Shown: one piece after another, positions 24,347 to 35,759 of the stretch
Numbering within the stretch: the stretch's first letter is position 1
Layout: each line of letters starts with the position of its first letter
Assembly (NCBI GenBank): GCA_024138015.1
Contig: JAMXBB010000011.1
Location: 68,721,885-68,785,884, forward strand
Direction: 5' to 3'
DNA length: 64,000 nucleotides
Source of the DNA: Lumnitzera littorea
Taxonomy: Eukaryota > Streptophyta > Magnoliopsida > Myrtales > Combretaceae
Position numbers and translations under genes: made by a program
Notes under the pieces: generated by a model
What the model was told of the DNA's origin: nothing
The model's database searches: none
Seen by the model: only the letters and a program-made list of their open reading frames with translations

Positions 24347-25230
24347 ACCAATTTCTTTTAGCGAGCCTTTAGGGTACTTCTCATTACTAATTTCTTTTAG
24401 CAAGCCTATAGGGCACTTCTCTACACCAATTTCTTTTAGTGAGCCTATAGAGCGCTTCCTTTCACCAATTTCTTTTAGTGAACCTATAGGTTGCCTCTCT
24501 CCATCGATTCTCATTTAGGGTTGCTACGCTCTTACTTTGCTTAGTGAGCTTAAAAGAGCATTATTAGGTTTTCCAAATCAATTCCAATTTAAGGTTGTTA
24601 GTCTCCGAGAGATGCTTCTGCTTGGATTAGTGAGCTCAAAAGATCACGATTAGGTTTTCCAAATCGATTCCAATTTAGGATTGCTAGTCCCTAAGAGACG
24701 CTCTTACCTAAGTTAGTAAGCTCAAAAGAGCACAATCAAGTTTTTTTCAAATCGATTCCAAATTAAGATTGCTAGTCCCCAAGAGATGCTCCCACCCAAG
24801 TTAGTGAGCTCAAAAGAATACAGCTAGGTTTTCCAAATCAATTCTAATTTAGTGCTGCTAGTCCCTAAGAGACACTTCCGCTTAGGTTAATGAGCTCAAA
24901 AGAGCATGATCGGGTTTTTCAAATCAATTTTTAATTTAAGGTTGCTAGTCCTTGAAAGATGCTCCTACTTAAGTTAGAACACGACCAAGCTTTTAAATTC
25001 TTTAGGGTCTTAGTTAGCTGAGGGAGCACTTTACCCATTTTCCTAAGTTAGTCAACTCATAGGGGTATGACTAGGCTTTAATTTCTCATTTAGGGTTTTA
25101 GCTAGCTCAAGGAGCGCTTCACTCATTCTCCTAGGTTAGCGAGCTCAAAGAAGCACAACTAGGTTTTTCAAATCGATTTCTAATTTAGGGCTGTTAGTCC
25201 TCAAGGCCATCCTTTAGGCGCTCTCTCTCT
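24347..25230 (+). repeat. Two minisatellite arrays in a presumed Tat/Ogre-like 3'UTR
   Basis: The first array has 39-bp units starting at 24347, 24386, 24425 and 24464 (each opens AC(C/T)AATTTCTTTTAG, then (C/T)GAGCCT(A/T)TAG), with a degenerate fifth. The second has units of about 86 bp opening TTAGTGAGCTCAAAAG at 24541, 24627, 24713, 24801 and 24887, with degenerate copies to about 25230. Both unit types share TTAGTGAGC, so the second probably grew out of the first or shares an ancestor. A polypurine tract and LTR start follow at 25385-25398. Tandem repeats between pol and the 3' LTR are known in the Tat/Ogre lineage, which is why I assign it there. No pol is visible to the left. Confidence 0.75.
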
Positions 25231-25384
25231 CTCTCTTTCATTCTTTATAGTTCACCAAATCCCCAATGGACCAAGCCTGGGATAACTAGTTAGTTTTACC
25301 ACTTCTTAAGGACAAGTTTACCCCTTAGAGTAAAAATAGTGTCTCATTTGTCTTTATGGTAAAGTTTTACTCAAACTTCAACAC

Positions 25385-25396
25385 AAAGAGGGATAG
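25385..25396 (+). other. Polypurine tract before LTR
   Basis: AAAGAGGGATAG stands two bases from the LTR start TGTAGACATC at 25398. Such tracts prime plus-strand DNA synthesis and mark the internal side of a 3' LTR. Its position supports a + sense element with its body to the left. Confidence 0.65.
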
Positions 25397-25397
25397 T

Positions 25398-27324
25398 TGT
25401 AGACATCTTATTTTTGCTCTTTCTTAATTTTAGGATTTTTTAAAATAGGTTAAGGGGTCTTCGTTTTGAAAAAAATATATATAAAAAATAGAAATAAAAT
25501 TTTTAGGAAAATAGATTTTTAGTGTGCAATTAAAATGGGACTTTATTTATTTAGGTATATATGCCACTTGGTTAATTATTATTTAATTTTAGTGTTTAGT
25601 TTATTTTATTCTTATTTTTTTTATAGAAAATCATAAAAAAAAAAGGAAAAGTGTTTAGATTAGACTAGGTTAACTTAGTCTACAACAATTGGGAAACTGG
25701 GCTTGGCCTTAATCAAACCAAGAGTGCTGCGGGGTGGGGGGGTGGCTGCATTGTTGCATGCCCATTCATTTTACAATACACGCGTGCAATGCCCACTTAA
25801 GTAGGGGCGTGTAGCATGTACCCAATACATGACCGTGTGCCCATCATCTTCCCAGAATGAGATTCCACTTGTAGTAATGAAAAGAAAATTAAACCTCATG
25901 CGATTCCCTCTCTTTTTGACCTAATTAAATTGATCTTTTGACTAAATCTCATCGAATTAAATACAAAAACTCAAAAAAGACTCAAGATATTACTAGTCAA
26001 TACTCATTTCTCATCCAAGTTCATCCAATTCAAGAGTCAAATTTAGCTATGAAATTACTCTAAGCTTGAAATTCAAAATGTTCAAATCCTCCATAATATT
26101 TTTCGACTTCAGTTTAGTATAAATAAGGGTTTTTTCTTCATTTCTAACACATACAATTACTGGAAATCAACTCAAAAAAGCACACATACTACACTTTCTC
26201 TTTAGCACAATTGCTTTCTCTCCCTACGGTATCACCCTCCATGATGGTTTTTAACAAAAAACACCACTACTATCCACTTCCTCGTCTTCAAGATCCCTTA
26301 ACCTAATGTAACGATCACGCTAAACAACCACCGTTCACACCAGCTACCACTACCGTCACTAGCCACTTATCTCAACTACTTAGATGGAGACTAAACTTAG
26401 TGGCACTTCTCCTATACCCCTACCCACCTCCCCCCTGCCCCTCACTTTCTCTTAAAATCTAATAAGAAACACATGAAAATCTTCTCCCCCACTTGTTTTA
26501 GTGACCATAACTAGCTGAAGCGTGCACTTGCCATTGCTGTTGTTGAAGAAAGCTTGGGACCTAACTTGGGTCTAAGCAAACTGATCTACTCTAACTCAAC
26601 TCAAATCGGATTTGATGCTTCGATTAGTGCAGAAAAAGAGAAAAATAGAGTAGCTTAGATTTAAATTTTTTATTTTCTTAGTTAAAACTTAAATGAATAA
26701 AAAAATTGACATGATAAAGAACAAAAATTAGATAAAATGAAATAAAATAAAGAAAAATAAGAGAATAGTTTTGTAATTTAGAAAATTTTATTTTCTACAA
26801 AAATAAAAATGAATAAACTTTTTTCCAAAATTAGGACTATTTTAGAATTTTCAAAAATAAAACCAAACTTTAGGACCCCTTTAGAAAATTTTCAAAATAA
26901 ATTGAAAAGTTAAGAAACTTAAATCCGACTCTTTTCTAAAATAAAAGAGATTTGCTCACTAACGTTTTTAGGAAAAAAATTATGTATGTCTGATCCCGAA
27001 CAACGGGTATGTAAGCACCTCTAGGGCAACTTAAAAAATGAAAAAACTTGAGTTTTTTTTTCCAATTTAGTTTAATTTATTCAATTTAGTAAAATAAAAT
27101 CTAATTCATTAACTAGTGATTGAATTTCATTTCGAAAGATGAATCTAAATTTGGAAAGTTAGTAGCGGTACCCATAAAGGTTTTAAAAAAATAGCCTATG
27201 GACTCAATTTTTTGGTTTTCAAAACCACTTTTAGAAATTGGTTTTTTCAGGTGAACTAGTGGCTAGGTTAAATTGGTTCTCCCAATCTATTTAACTTAAC
27301 CCTTTTTTTCCTGACTTCGGTTGG
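25398..27324 (+). repeat. LTR of a Tat/Ogre-like gypsy element, + sense
   Basis: The start TGTAGACATC directly after a polypurine tract is the left end. The right end is placed just before a decayed tRNA-Arg-type primer site at 27326, giving about 1.93 kb. A TATA box (TATAAATAAGGG) is at 26118-26129, about 720 bases into the LTR, as expected for a U3 promoter. The interior includes a G-rich patch at 25729-25742. The exact right end is uncertain because the terminal CA is not clear, and no other copy is in the window for comparison. Confidence 0.6.
26118..26129 (+). promoter_or_regulatory. TATA box of the Tat/Ogre-like LTR
   Basis: TATAAATAAGGG sits about 720 bases inside the LTR in the same sense as the polypurine tract and primer site. 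Transcription would be expected to start some 30 bases downstream. Confidence 0.55.
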
Positions 27325-27325
27325 G

Positions 27326-27335
27326 TAGTGACTCT
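27326..27335 (+). other. Decayed primer binding site, tRNA-Arg type
   Basis: TAGTGACTCT differs from the TGGCGACTCC complement of tRNA-Arg, used by Tat/Ogre elements, by three transitions (one G to A and two C to T), the same decay seen all through this window. It lies at the right end of the LTR. Confidence 0.5.
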
Positions 27336-27516
27336 AAAGAATTTTCAACATACATTTAAAAATCAAGTTTTTCTTAACTTTTAGTTGATGATTAGTACTA
27401 AATGTGTTAAGGTTTAATACTAATCGGTTAAGGAAACAAATAAAAATCAGAAAAAAATCAGGCTCGATAATACATATCAGTTTTTCATATATGTGTTGAT
27501 TAATTAAGCCGATGGC

Positions 27517-27835
27517 GAGTTAGTCTACATTACTTGGGTGTATTTGCCTTCTGATTTCTTGGGTAATCAGAGGCTGTGGAATAGCTTAAAAGTTGGTGTT
27601 CAATTGGTAGATACTCCATGGTTGTGTACATGTAACTTTAATGAGATTGTAGAGGATCATGAAAAGAGTAGTGGAAATAGAAGAGATGCTAGACAAATTA
27701 TTGGCTTTGGAGAGTTTGTTTTTTATGCAAATATGCAAGATCATGGTTTTAAAGGTTAAAATACACATGTTCTAATAGAGACATGATGGAATTAAAGTAA
27801 AGGAAAGCATTGATAGAGCTTTAGGTTCTTATGAT
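27517..27835 (+). pseudogene. LINE ORF2 endonuclease domain, C-terminal part
   Basis: Reading from 27535 gives WVYLPSDFLGNQRLWNSLK, then PWLCTCNFNEIVEDHEKSSG and a segment ending GFKG. This matches the plant L1 endonuclease pattern PW...GDFNE...EK.GG, where the aspartate of the family's GDFNE is asparagine here (CNFNE), so a catalytic residue is lost. After a stop and a frameshift comes a TWSNRDMMEL-like segment in another frame, corresponding to the family's FTW(S/T)N motif. The N-terminal half of the endonuclease is absent through 5' truncation. Confidence 0.75.
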
Positions 27836-28073
27836 TGGTTTGTGCACTTTTCTAATATACAAATAATTCACCTCTTAGTTATTGGTTCGGACTACTCTCT
27901 TATCATGATTTATCTACATTTTCAAGAGAGCAAGGGAGGCAAAACAATTAAATTTGAGAATATGTGGTTAGTTGAGAAGAGTTGTAAACAAATGATTAAA
28001 GATAATTGGGAAATTGAAGGTAAAGATATTGGGTATGCTAATGCCACAATGCCCTTTAACAATGGAGTAAGCA
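27836..28073 (+). pseudogene. LINE ORF2 linker between endonuclease and RT
   Basis: The frame gives WFVHFSN, then a segment with IGSDYSLI (family VGSDH.PI, the last endonuclease motif, with H changed to Y) and TIKFENMWLVEKSCKQMI, matching the plant L1 F(R/K)FE.MW motif. It stops at the insertion of the gypsy element at 28074 and continues at 47356 in frame with SAFPNNKEEVDKIL. One frameshift lies near 27840. Confidence 0.75.
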
Positions 28074-28266
28074 TGATGCGTATAGTGGGTAGCGGATCTC
28101 GAAAACCCAAAATGGGTATTCGAGGTTCAAGAGGAGTATGAAGAACAGGGAGTAAAATAGGAGTTTTGATGATGAATGTTTATGAATATCACGCACCAAG
28201 ATATAAACACAATTAGGGGTTTAAGCTTGAAATAGGGTTCGATATGACTCATGAACACTAAATGTT

Positions 28267-31242
28267 GTTACGCCCTGAAGTCGTAGAGTTACAACAGTCC
28301 CGCCATATAAACCATCTTATGATAGTAACTGGCCTCACAGTGCCTATCATAGACACGATCTACACAAGGTGTCGATAACTTCTCACTTTGAAGTTAATAG
28401 TTCAATTAAAAATTTAACTAAAGTTACAGTAAATATTAAAGCCTCAAGTCAACATGTATATATAATTATATGTACATTACTGTAGAATTCCCAAGTGATT
28501 CTACATCATATCATAACGTCAGCTAATTTACATATCAAATATCAATCGTTTAGTCTTAAAGCTACTAGTGAGACTCTAGATATACATTAACTACGGGGCG
28601 AATTGATCCTCATACCTTCAAGCTTCAAAAGAACTAACTTCTGGATAGTTGTAGGGTGGCATATTTCTCGGAGTATTCAGAGATCAGGACCTGCAAAAGG
28701 ATCTATATGGGTTTGAGTAACTACAGCTCAGTAAGTTGAATCGGAGACTCATGGATATATACAAACACAAACAAGATTATCAAGCAATTATTTTCATGCA
28801 ATGCAACAAACAAGTGTCATCACACAACATAGTGTGGTCTGTTGTGAAATCAGAGTAATTTCACCCGTTTTAATCTAAGTTGAGGAGTTTTCATATTATG
28901 CAATAGCTCACAACCAAACTTAAGTTTGTGTAATGGAGACACTGCTCCTCTTAAGATTATCCTTCGAACTAATGCCCTCATCTTCACCTCAACCTCCTCT
29001 CCTATCACTTAGTTTGGCTAAGGATGAGGAAAAGACCAATTTACTATCTAGCGTCATCTTTTTCAAAGGTGTTGGTGTTTGGTTAGAGAATTCTAATGGT
29101 CCCTTAAAGGGTTGCAATGCATGACAATTTAGGGTTTAAGGATTGAATAAGATTAGATTCAATTTAAGGTGTTTAGACAATTTTACACCAATCCAGTCAT
29201 TACAGTCATTATAATCATTAATCATAATGCGAATTCCAATACGAAGTTAGATATGCAAACACATGCATAAAACTACTTACAATTACAATCAAACACAATC
29301 TTAAGTCTCTGAGTACCCTGAAATAGTACTTCAAATACGGTGAAGTAATAAACCTAACTTACTTGGAATTCTCAGTTGCTCAGTCACTAAATTGCAAGTT
29401 GGTTCGTCTTTGAGTATCTTACAATACAAATACGTCTTTTTAGTGTTTATACTTTGATGATACATATCCTAAGTTATAATTTAACTTACTTCTCCATATA
29501 TACATATTATTTACTAATGATTCACTCTATATTAAGTTGGGGTTTAGTTTCTGAATTAGATTCCAGTTTTGGTTCTAAATTGTTTTTAACCATAAGGAAT
29601 CCTAAATACGCTCGAATCTTAATATGAAATTAATCACATTAAGCTCGAGTATTCTAATATCATACCGAGTCTTAATTTAGTGTTCTAACCTATTCGGTAC
29701 ACTCTAATCCTAATTGGGGTATTGGATTTACTCCCGAGGTAAGAAAATTTTATATTTTTTATCCAATTACCTAAAATTAATTTTTGTATTAGATTTATTT
29801 TGTATCGATATTATTATTATATTATCCAATTTAACCTATTTTTTCATATTTATTAAAATCCTAATTTCATATATTCCTAATTTTCCTACAATTATCACAT
29901 AATTCCCATATTAATTACACTTAACACTCCAAAGACTAGGATTAGGTTTCCACATCAGAGATTAACATTCTTAAACATCTAATCACTTTCTAAATCAGTA
30001 ATTAATCATTTAATTACCTAATTAAGCTAAAATTAGCCATTTTTTAAATCATTTTAGGGCTAAAAATTTACTTAAAAATTTTGAAAAATTAATTTAAAAA
30101 AAAAATGGCTTCATAGCACTATTCTATATCACTTAAGCATTCTATAGAAAAAAATTAAGCTCCAAACTATATTCTTAAGCTTATTTATTTCTAATTCTGA
30201 TCATGTTTGGTTTTGTCTAATTTATTAAGAACCCTAAATTTACAGACGTGATTAAACTTAATCACTATTTTCCCCTAAATCTACATACAATAAAACCTTA
30301 GAATAATAAATTTTATAATTTTCTAGGTAAAATAAACAATTTTAAAGAATTTTACAAAATTGGAGAAGATGTGAGACTCATTTGGTTTGAAGGCTTTTTG
30401 GCCTCCAACACAGGTTCAGGTGTGTCGGCCGGTTGAGGCGGTGGGTTTGGAGTGGGGTGGTGGTGGTGGTTCGATTCTAGGTGGTGGTGGTGCGTAGGTT
30501 CAGCCTTCATGCTCTATTTACATAGATTTGAGATAAATTTTCTAAAACCCTAATTTTTTTCTCTTAATTTCAGTTCTCTCAATTTTTCCCAATTCCCAAC
30601 TGACTAAATGAGCTTTGTAAATTTTCTTGCTATATATAGGGTCTTATAGGAATTATTATGCATTAATTAAGACAAGACAATGCCCATATCTCTTCCATTT
30701 TGCCTTTTGTGTTACTTGTTTTTTATTGGTTAATTTTAGTTTCTTACTTCCCTTACTGCCACGACTTGTCTTGGTTCATTCCCCTTTTCCTTGATTTTTT
30801 TTCTGATTTTTCCTTAATTTTTTTTATAATTTTCTTTAATTATTTAGGAAATTTTTAGCTAATTTCGGGCAATTTAGATAATTTCACGTATTCTTACTTA
30901 TACGTAAATACATGTGGGGTACAAGTAAATACTCCTAAATATTATTTAGGTCATTTTATGATTTTTAGTATACATATAATTTATCTTTAGAGATTTATTA
31001 GTTATCAAAATGTATTTTACGTACTTTCGATAAATAACAAGTAATATACCTTAAATTTGAAAATTTTATATTCTCTTATTTTATTACTTATTTTCTTAAA
31101 TTTAAACTTACAGGGCCACTTTTACTAATATTTCTTGCTTTAGTTTATAATTTAGGTTTGATTGGATCCTTTAACCGATCGCCCTAAATTTTGTATACTA
31201 AATTCGATCCTATGGTTACTTGGCTTATTTTTAGGGCTTACA
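28267..31242 (-). mobile_element. Solo LTR, Tekay-type family, 2976 bp, TSD AATGT/AATAT
   Basis: Ends are TGTTACGCCCTGAAG and GGGCTTACA. Flanks are AATGT (28262-28266) and AATAT (31243-31247), one transition apart. The homologous, uninterrupted site in the sister LTR reads ACTAAATGTCACTTAAG (46591-46607), containing a single AATGT, which confirms the insertion and the original target sequence. A TATA-like TATATATAGG on the plus strand near 30631, read in reverse, gives minus sense. GGTGG repeats lie at about 30440-30495. No internal element DNA remains. Confidence 0.94.
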
Positions 31243-31900
31243 AATATTACTTAGGACTTAAATGAGGGTTAAATGCAACTCACTAATTGGTCATAAACTA
31301 AAGCAAACTGTGAGCACAATTTAAATTAAAGGTTCACCATAATATTGAGAATAAGATCGATAAGAATGCAATAGTGATTAAAGAGTTATTCAGCACTCAA
31401 TATTCCGGCAAATGTGAGCTTTAAGAGCTCAAGTATGACCTTTCTCGAAAGAGGAAAGTTTCATTGTAAAATGATGATCTTTGTTCATATATATTTCTAT
31501 TTGATATGTTATTATAAATATTGCTAGTTATAGTAAGTCGTAAACCCTAGTGGCAAAACTGTAAATAATGTACAAAGCCTCAAACCTTAAATAATTGAGG
31601 CCATAAATAAAATAAAGGAAAGATGTACAACGATACAAAACTGTGCGTTTAATAGAGGAAGTCGGCATGCGGTCATCGGCATGTCTTGGAAGGAGTAGAA
31701 TCCAAACCGGATGGGGTCAGCAATTGGATGTACGGGTTCGGCAAAGAGTCCTTAAAGTCTTGTATTGCTTGGCCAAGACACTAGAAAGGTCGACCCATAA
31801 TTGCTAAGTTCTAAAGTTAGTTGACATTAGTCTCTCAGCAACTCGGTTGACGAGCCGAGTGGCTTCTAGCTTTAGTTTGGTCTTAGCAAGAGTTGATCAG

Positions 31901-32327
31901 TGTTACGCCCCGAAGTCACAGAGTCATAATAGTCTTGCTATGTAAACCAACCTAAGACAATAACAGGCTTCGCAATGCTTATCATAGATATAATCTACAT
32001 AAGGTATCGACGATTCCTCGCTTTGAAGTAAACAGTTCAATTAAGAATTTAGCTAAAATTTACAGTAACGATTAAAATCTTAAGATAAAAATATATAATT
32101 ACAAGTACATTACCGTAGAATTCCCAAGAGATTCTACATCATAATATAATAGCCAACTAATTTACATATCATATATCGGTTCTTTATCCTAAAGATACTT
32201 GTAAGACCTTAAATAAAACTTGATCATTGATCGGTTGATCTTCACTCCTTAGAGCTTCAAAAGAGAACTAACCTCCAAATAGTTGTAATGCGACATAATA
32301 GTTAGAATAATCAAAAGTCAGGACTTT
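31901..32327 (-). repeat. Truncated 3' LTR of the Tekay-type element
   Basis: TGTTACGCCCCGAAGTCAC at 31901 opens a 427-base stretch that aligns with 41301-41690, the same end of the 5' LTR. They share features absent from the solo LTRs, such as CTTAAATAAAACTTGATCA and ACTAACCTCCA(A/G)ATAGTTG, so they are a true pair. By eye they are roughly 80-85 percent identical. The stretch stops abruptly at about 32327, where integrase coding begins. Confidence 0.85.
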
Positions 32328-33649
32328 CGTTCCATTGGACTTTTATGTACTCCATGTCTCGATTCCTTAACTTCTGAACCTGATTATCCAGTATTTTTAT
32401 GGGTTGTCTTATAAATTGAAAATTTCTCTTTAACTATACTGGCTCTATTTCCACGATTGCATTCGGGTTCTTAACAAACATAGTATGGAAACATGGAATA
32501 TATTATGGTAACTTGATAAACTTGGAGGTAATGCTACTTTGTAGGATACATTACTGACCTTCTTTAATACTTCAAACGGACCAATATATCGTAGGCTTGG
32601 TTCCCCTTTAGAGCCAAACCGTCTAAGTCCTTTAAAAGGGCTTATCTTAACATAAACATGATCACCAACTTCAAACTCCAATGGCCTTCTTTTCAAATCT
32701 ATCTAACTCTTATAACGATCTTGAGCTTCCTTCATTTGTTGCCAACTAATCTTAATTTTCTCACTTGCCTAATTGATCATGTCTGGTCCAATCATAGCAT
32801 ACTCTTCATGATCTTAATACAGTAGCGATCTACATTTTCTCCATATAATGCTTTATAAGGTGCCATCCGTATAGTCGCACGATAACTATTATTGTAGGTA
32901 AATTCTATCAACGGCAAATATTTATTCTAATCACCTCTAAAATCTAACATGTAAGCCCGCAACATATCCTCTAGGGTTTGAATTGTTCGCTTAAACTGCC
33001 CATCTGTTTGAGGGTGGTAAGTTGTACTAAATTGTAACTTTGTACCTAAAGCTCTATATAAACTCTCCCAGAATTTGGATACAAACCGACTATCTTGATC
33101 AGAAACAATACTTTCTAGCACACCATGTAATCTTACTATTTCTTGGATATACAACATAGCCATCTTTTCCATTGAATCGCTAATCTAATAGGATAAGAAA
33201 TGAGCACTCTTTGTTAATCTATCCATGATTACCTAGATGGAATTGTATCCAGCTTGAGTCTTTGGTAGTGCTATTACAAAATCTATAGTAATATGATTCC
33301 ACTTTCATCTTGGTACTTCTAAAGGTTATAATGGTCCACCTGGTCTCTAGTGTTTTGCTTTAACTTATTGATACATAATGCATTTTGCTACATACTGTGC
33401 CACATCTCTTCTCATTCCATTCCACCAAAACATAAGTTTCAAATCTTGATACATCTTATTTCCTTCAAGGTACACAATATAACCCATAATGTATGCTTTA
33501 TGCAAAATTTCTTTCCTTATGTCGGGATCTTGTGGCACACATATTCTTTCTCTAAACTTTAATATACCTTTTCCATCTACTTCAAAGTCAGAATAATTTC
33601 CTTTACTTAATTTCTCTTTTATCTCCATCAAAGCCTTATCTTCCTCTTG
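32328..33649 (-). pseudogene. Integrase of the Tekay-type element, chromodomain missing
   Basis: Integrase joins the retrotransposon DNA to the host genome. The N-terminal zinc region is read from 33631 (KAYIMGY ... VAKCIMYQ; the last cysteine of the CxxC pair is tyrosine). The core follows: WNHITIDFVIALPKTQ with the first catalytic aspartate, [19 protein letters not shown] with the second, and [19 protein letters not shown], where lysine stands in place of the catalytic glutamate of the family's G.SERTIQ motif. The C-terminal part gives RRPLEFEVGDHVYVKISPFK, NIFHVSIL and KILDNQVQKLRNRD before breaking at YIKVQWNE. In Tekay elements a chromodomain-like tail follows this point, and it is gone. 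Several stops and frameshifts are present. Confidence 0.9.
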
Positions 33650-34136
33650 CTTCTACTTTATTCTTTCCAATAAAGTAGGTTGCAATTCTAGGTTCATCAT
33701 TTGACTATTAGATTCACACCAGTCAAACCTAATTCACAACTTTTCAAATTTATGCACTAATTCACATTGGAGTGTTAACAGTAATGCAATCTGTTCATAA
33801 TTCTTTTGACTTAGTGCATTTGCCACCAAATTGGCCTTTTTGGGGTGGTAATTTATATTTAGATCATAATCTTTGATCAATTTTAACCATCTCCTCTACT
33901 TTAAGTTCAACACCTTTTGAGTAAAGAAATACTTCAAACTCTTATGATTATTGTACATCTTGTACCATTGTCCATGTAGATAATGTCTCTAAATCTTTAA
34001 AGCAAACACTACGGTTGCTTACTCTAAGTCATAGGTTGGATAATTCTTTTTGTGTGGCCTTAACTATCTTAATGCATATGCAATAACTTTTTTGTTTTGC
34101 ATTAATATACAACTCAATCCATTCCAAGAAGCATCG
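33650..34136 (-). pseudogene. RNase H of the Tekay-type element
   Basis: RNase H removes the RNA strand of the RNA-DNA hybrid. Readable motifs are DASWNGLSCILMQ (first acidic residue kept), NYPTYDLE (glutamate kept), YNNHKSLKYFFTQK (family TDHKSL, so the aspartate has become asparagine) and LVANALSQK (family VADALSRK, with aspartate changed to asparagine). Stops interrupt the frame at several places. It follows the reverse transcriptase without a gap. Confidence 0.87.
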
Positions 34137-35189
34137 TTATACATACTTATACATACTATAAGGCTTATCTGGATCAAGTAATGTTAATATTGATGCTATA
34201 ACCAGTCGTTTCTTCAACTCCTGAAAACTCAATTCACAATCTTCACTCCATTCAAATTTTACATCTTTTTGAGTCAGTTGAGTCAATGGCTTGGTAATTT
34301 TGGAAAAATCCCTTATGAATCGTCGACAATATCCAGCTATACCTAGAAAACTCCTCATCTTTGTAACTGTAGTTGGTTGCTTCCAATCCATTATCGTGTT
34401 CATCTTATTAAGGTCTATAGAGATTCCTTCACTAAATACAATATGACCCAAAAAAGAAATTCTATCCAACCAAAAATCACACTTACTTAACTTAGCATAC
34501 AATTTATTCTCTCTCAACTTCTGTAACGCTAATTGTAAATGCTCTGCATGCTCTTTCTTGGTTTTTGAATAGATTAAAATATCATCAATAAACACTACGA
34601 CAAACTTATCTAAATATGGTTGATATATATGATTCATCAGGTCCATGAATACAATTAGAGCATTTGTTAAACCAAATGGCATCACCAAAAATTCATAATG
34701 ACTATGTCGAGTTTTAAATGCAGTCTTATGTACATCCTCCAGCTTAACTCGTAATTGATGATATCTTGATTTTAAGTCAATTCTAGAAAACATAGTTGTA
34801 GCTTGTAGTTGATCAAATAGATCATCAATGCGGGGTAATGAATACCTATTCTTAATGGTAACCTTATTTAGTTCCCAATAGTCTATGCACAATCTCATAA
34901 TACCATTATTCTTCTTCATAAACAATACCGTTGCTCCCCATGGTGAAACACTTAGACAAATAAAACTCTTATCCTATAACTATTGAAGTTGTTTCTTTAG
35001 TTCCTGGAATTCCATAGGTGACATCCAATATGGAGCTTTAGAAATAAGCTTAGTTCTAGGAACTAACTTTATAGTGAAATTTAACACTCGATGTGAGGCT
35101 AAACCTAGTAAATCCTCTGGAAATATATCTGAAAATTCACACACTACTCGTATGTCCACTACCTTGGGTGCCTCTTTCTTTACATCCAT
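34137..35189 (-). pseudogene. Reverse transcriptase of the Tekay-type element
   Basis: This is the best preserved domain. Starting near 35189 come FSDIFPEDLLGL, ISKAPYWMSP and, after three stops around 34980, [57 protein letters not shown] with the first catalytic aspartate, [10 protein letters not shown], and [14 protein letters not shown], whose two aspartates form the catalytic box. [11 protein letters not shown] and [15 protein letters not shown] follow, the thumb-like segment of gypsy RTs. A 262-codon frame (34137-34925) stays open. The pattern is that of the Tekay/Del chromoviruses. The G-to-R change in RIDLKSGYHQ is likely damaging. Confidence 0.95.
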
Positions 35190-35640
35190 GGCAAAAAATC
35201 CAGCAAAATTTCCAATAATTTTCCTTTACCTTTGTCTCATACAATTCATCACATATCTCCATCACAGATAAATTCAATTTATTTCCACCAGCCTTTCCTT
35301 GGAATACTAGTTCTCCATTGTTAAGAGTAATAGTTTTGCTTCTACACTCCACAATTGTTTTATTCTTAAATAACCAATCTATTCCCACTATTATATCATA
35401 ACCCTGCAAAGGTAATATTACAAGACTTATAGGGTATTCCTTTTCTTAAATCTTAATTCTACCATCAACTATTACTTCTTGAGTCGTTATCTTCTCTCTA
35501 GTTGGAGTTCTAACTCTGTAAGTTATATTAATGGTAAACATACTAATCTCTTGTTCATTTACAAATTTCTGACTTACAAAAGAATGAGATGTACTGGTAT
35601 CAAATAACACAAAAGTAGGCTATCCATTTATCAACACATT
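35137..35640 (-). pseudogene. Aspartic protease of the Tekay-type element
   Basis: The retropepsin that would process the polyprotein is read from about 35630: PTFVLFDTSTSHSFVSQKF carries the active-site aspartate-threonine, but the invariant glycine of the family's DTGASHSF is serine. Later motifs are LQGYDIIVGIDWLFKNKTIV (family GYDVILGMDWL) and ELVFQGK. A stop lies near 35448 and a frame change follows before the RT. Confidence 0.87.
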
Positions 35641-35759
35641 CCCTGGAATATACTAATATTATGATTATTAACTAAACTTGCATTCATAAATCTTAAAATG
35701 CAAACACTTCAATTTAATTCACACTTAAATATCCTCAAATAAATAGTCTAAGTACGTAC

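Noticed and set aside
24347..24975. CRISPR-like array
   Set aside because: Units are contiguous tandem repeats without unique spacers, in plant DNA next to an LTR.
33350..33562. Plus-strand ORF of 70 codons
   Set aside because: It is the antisense shadow of the Tekay integrase on the minus strand.
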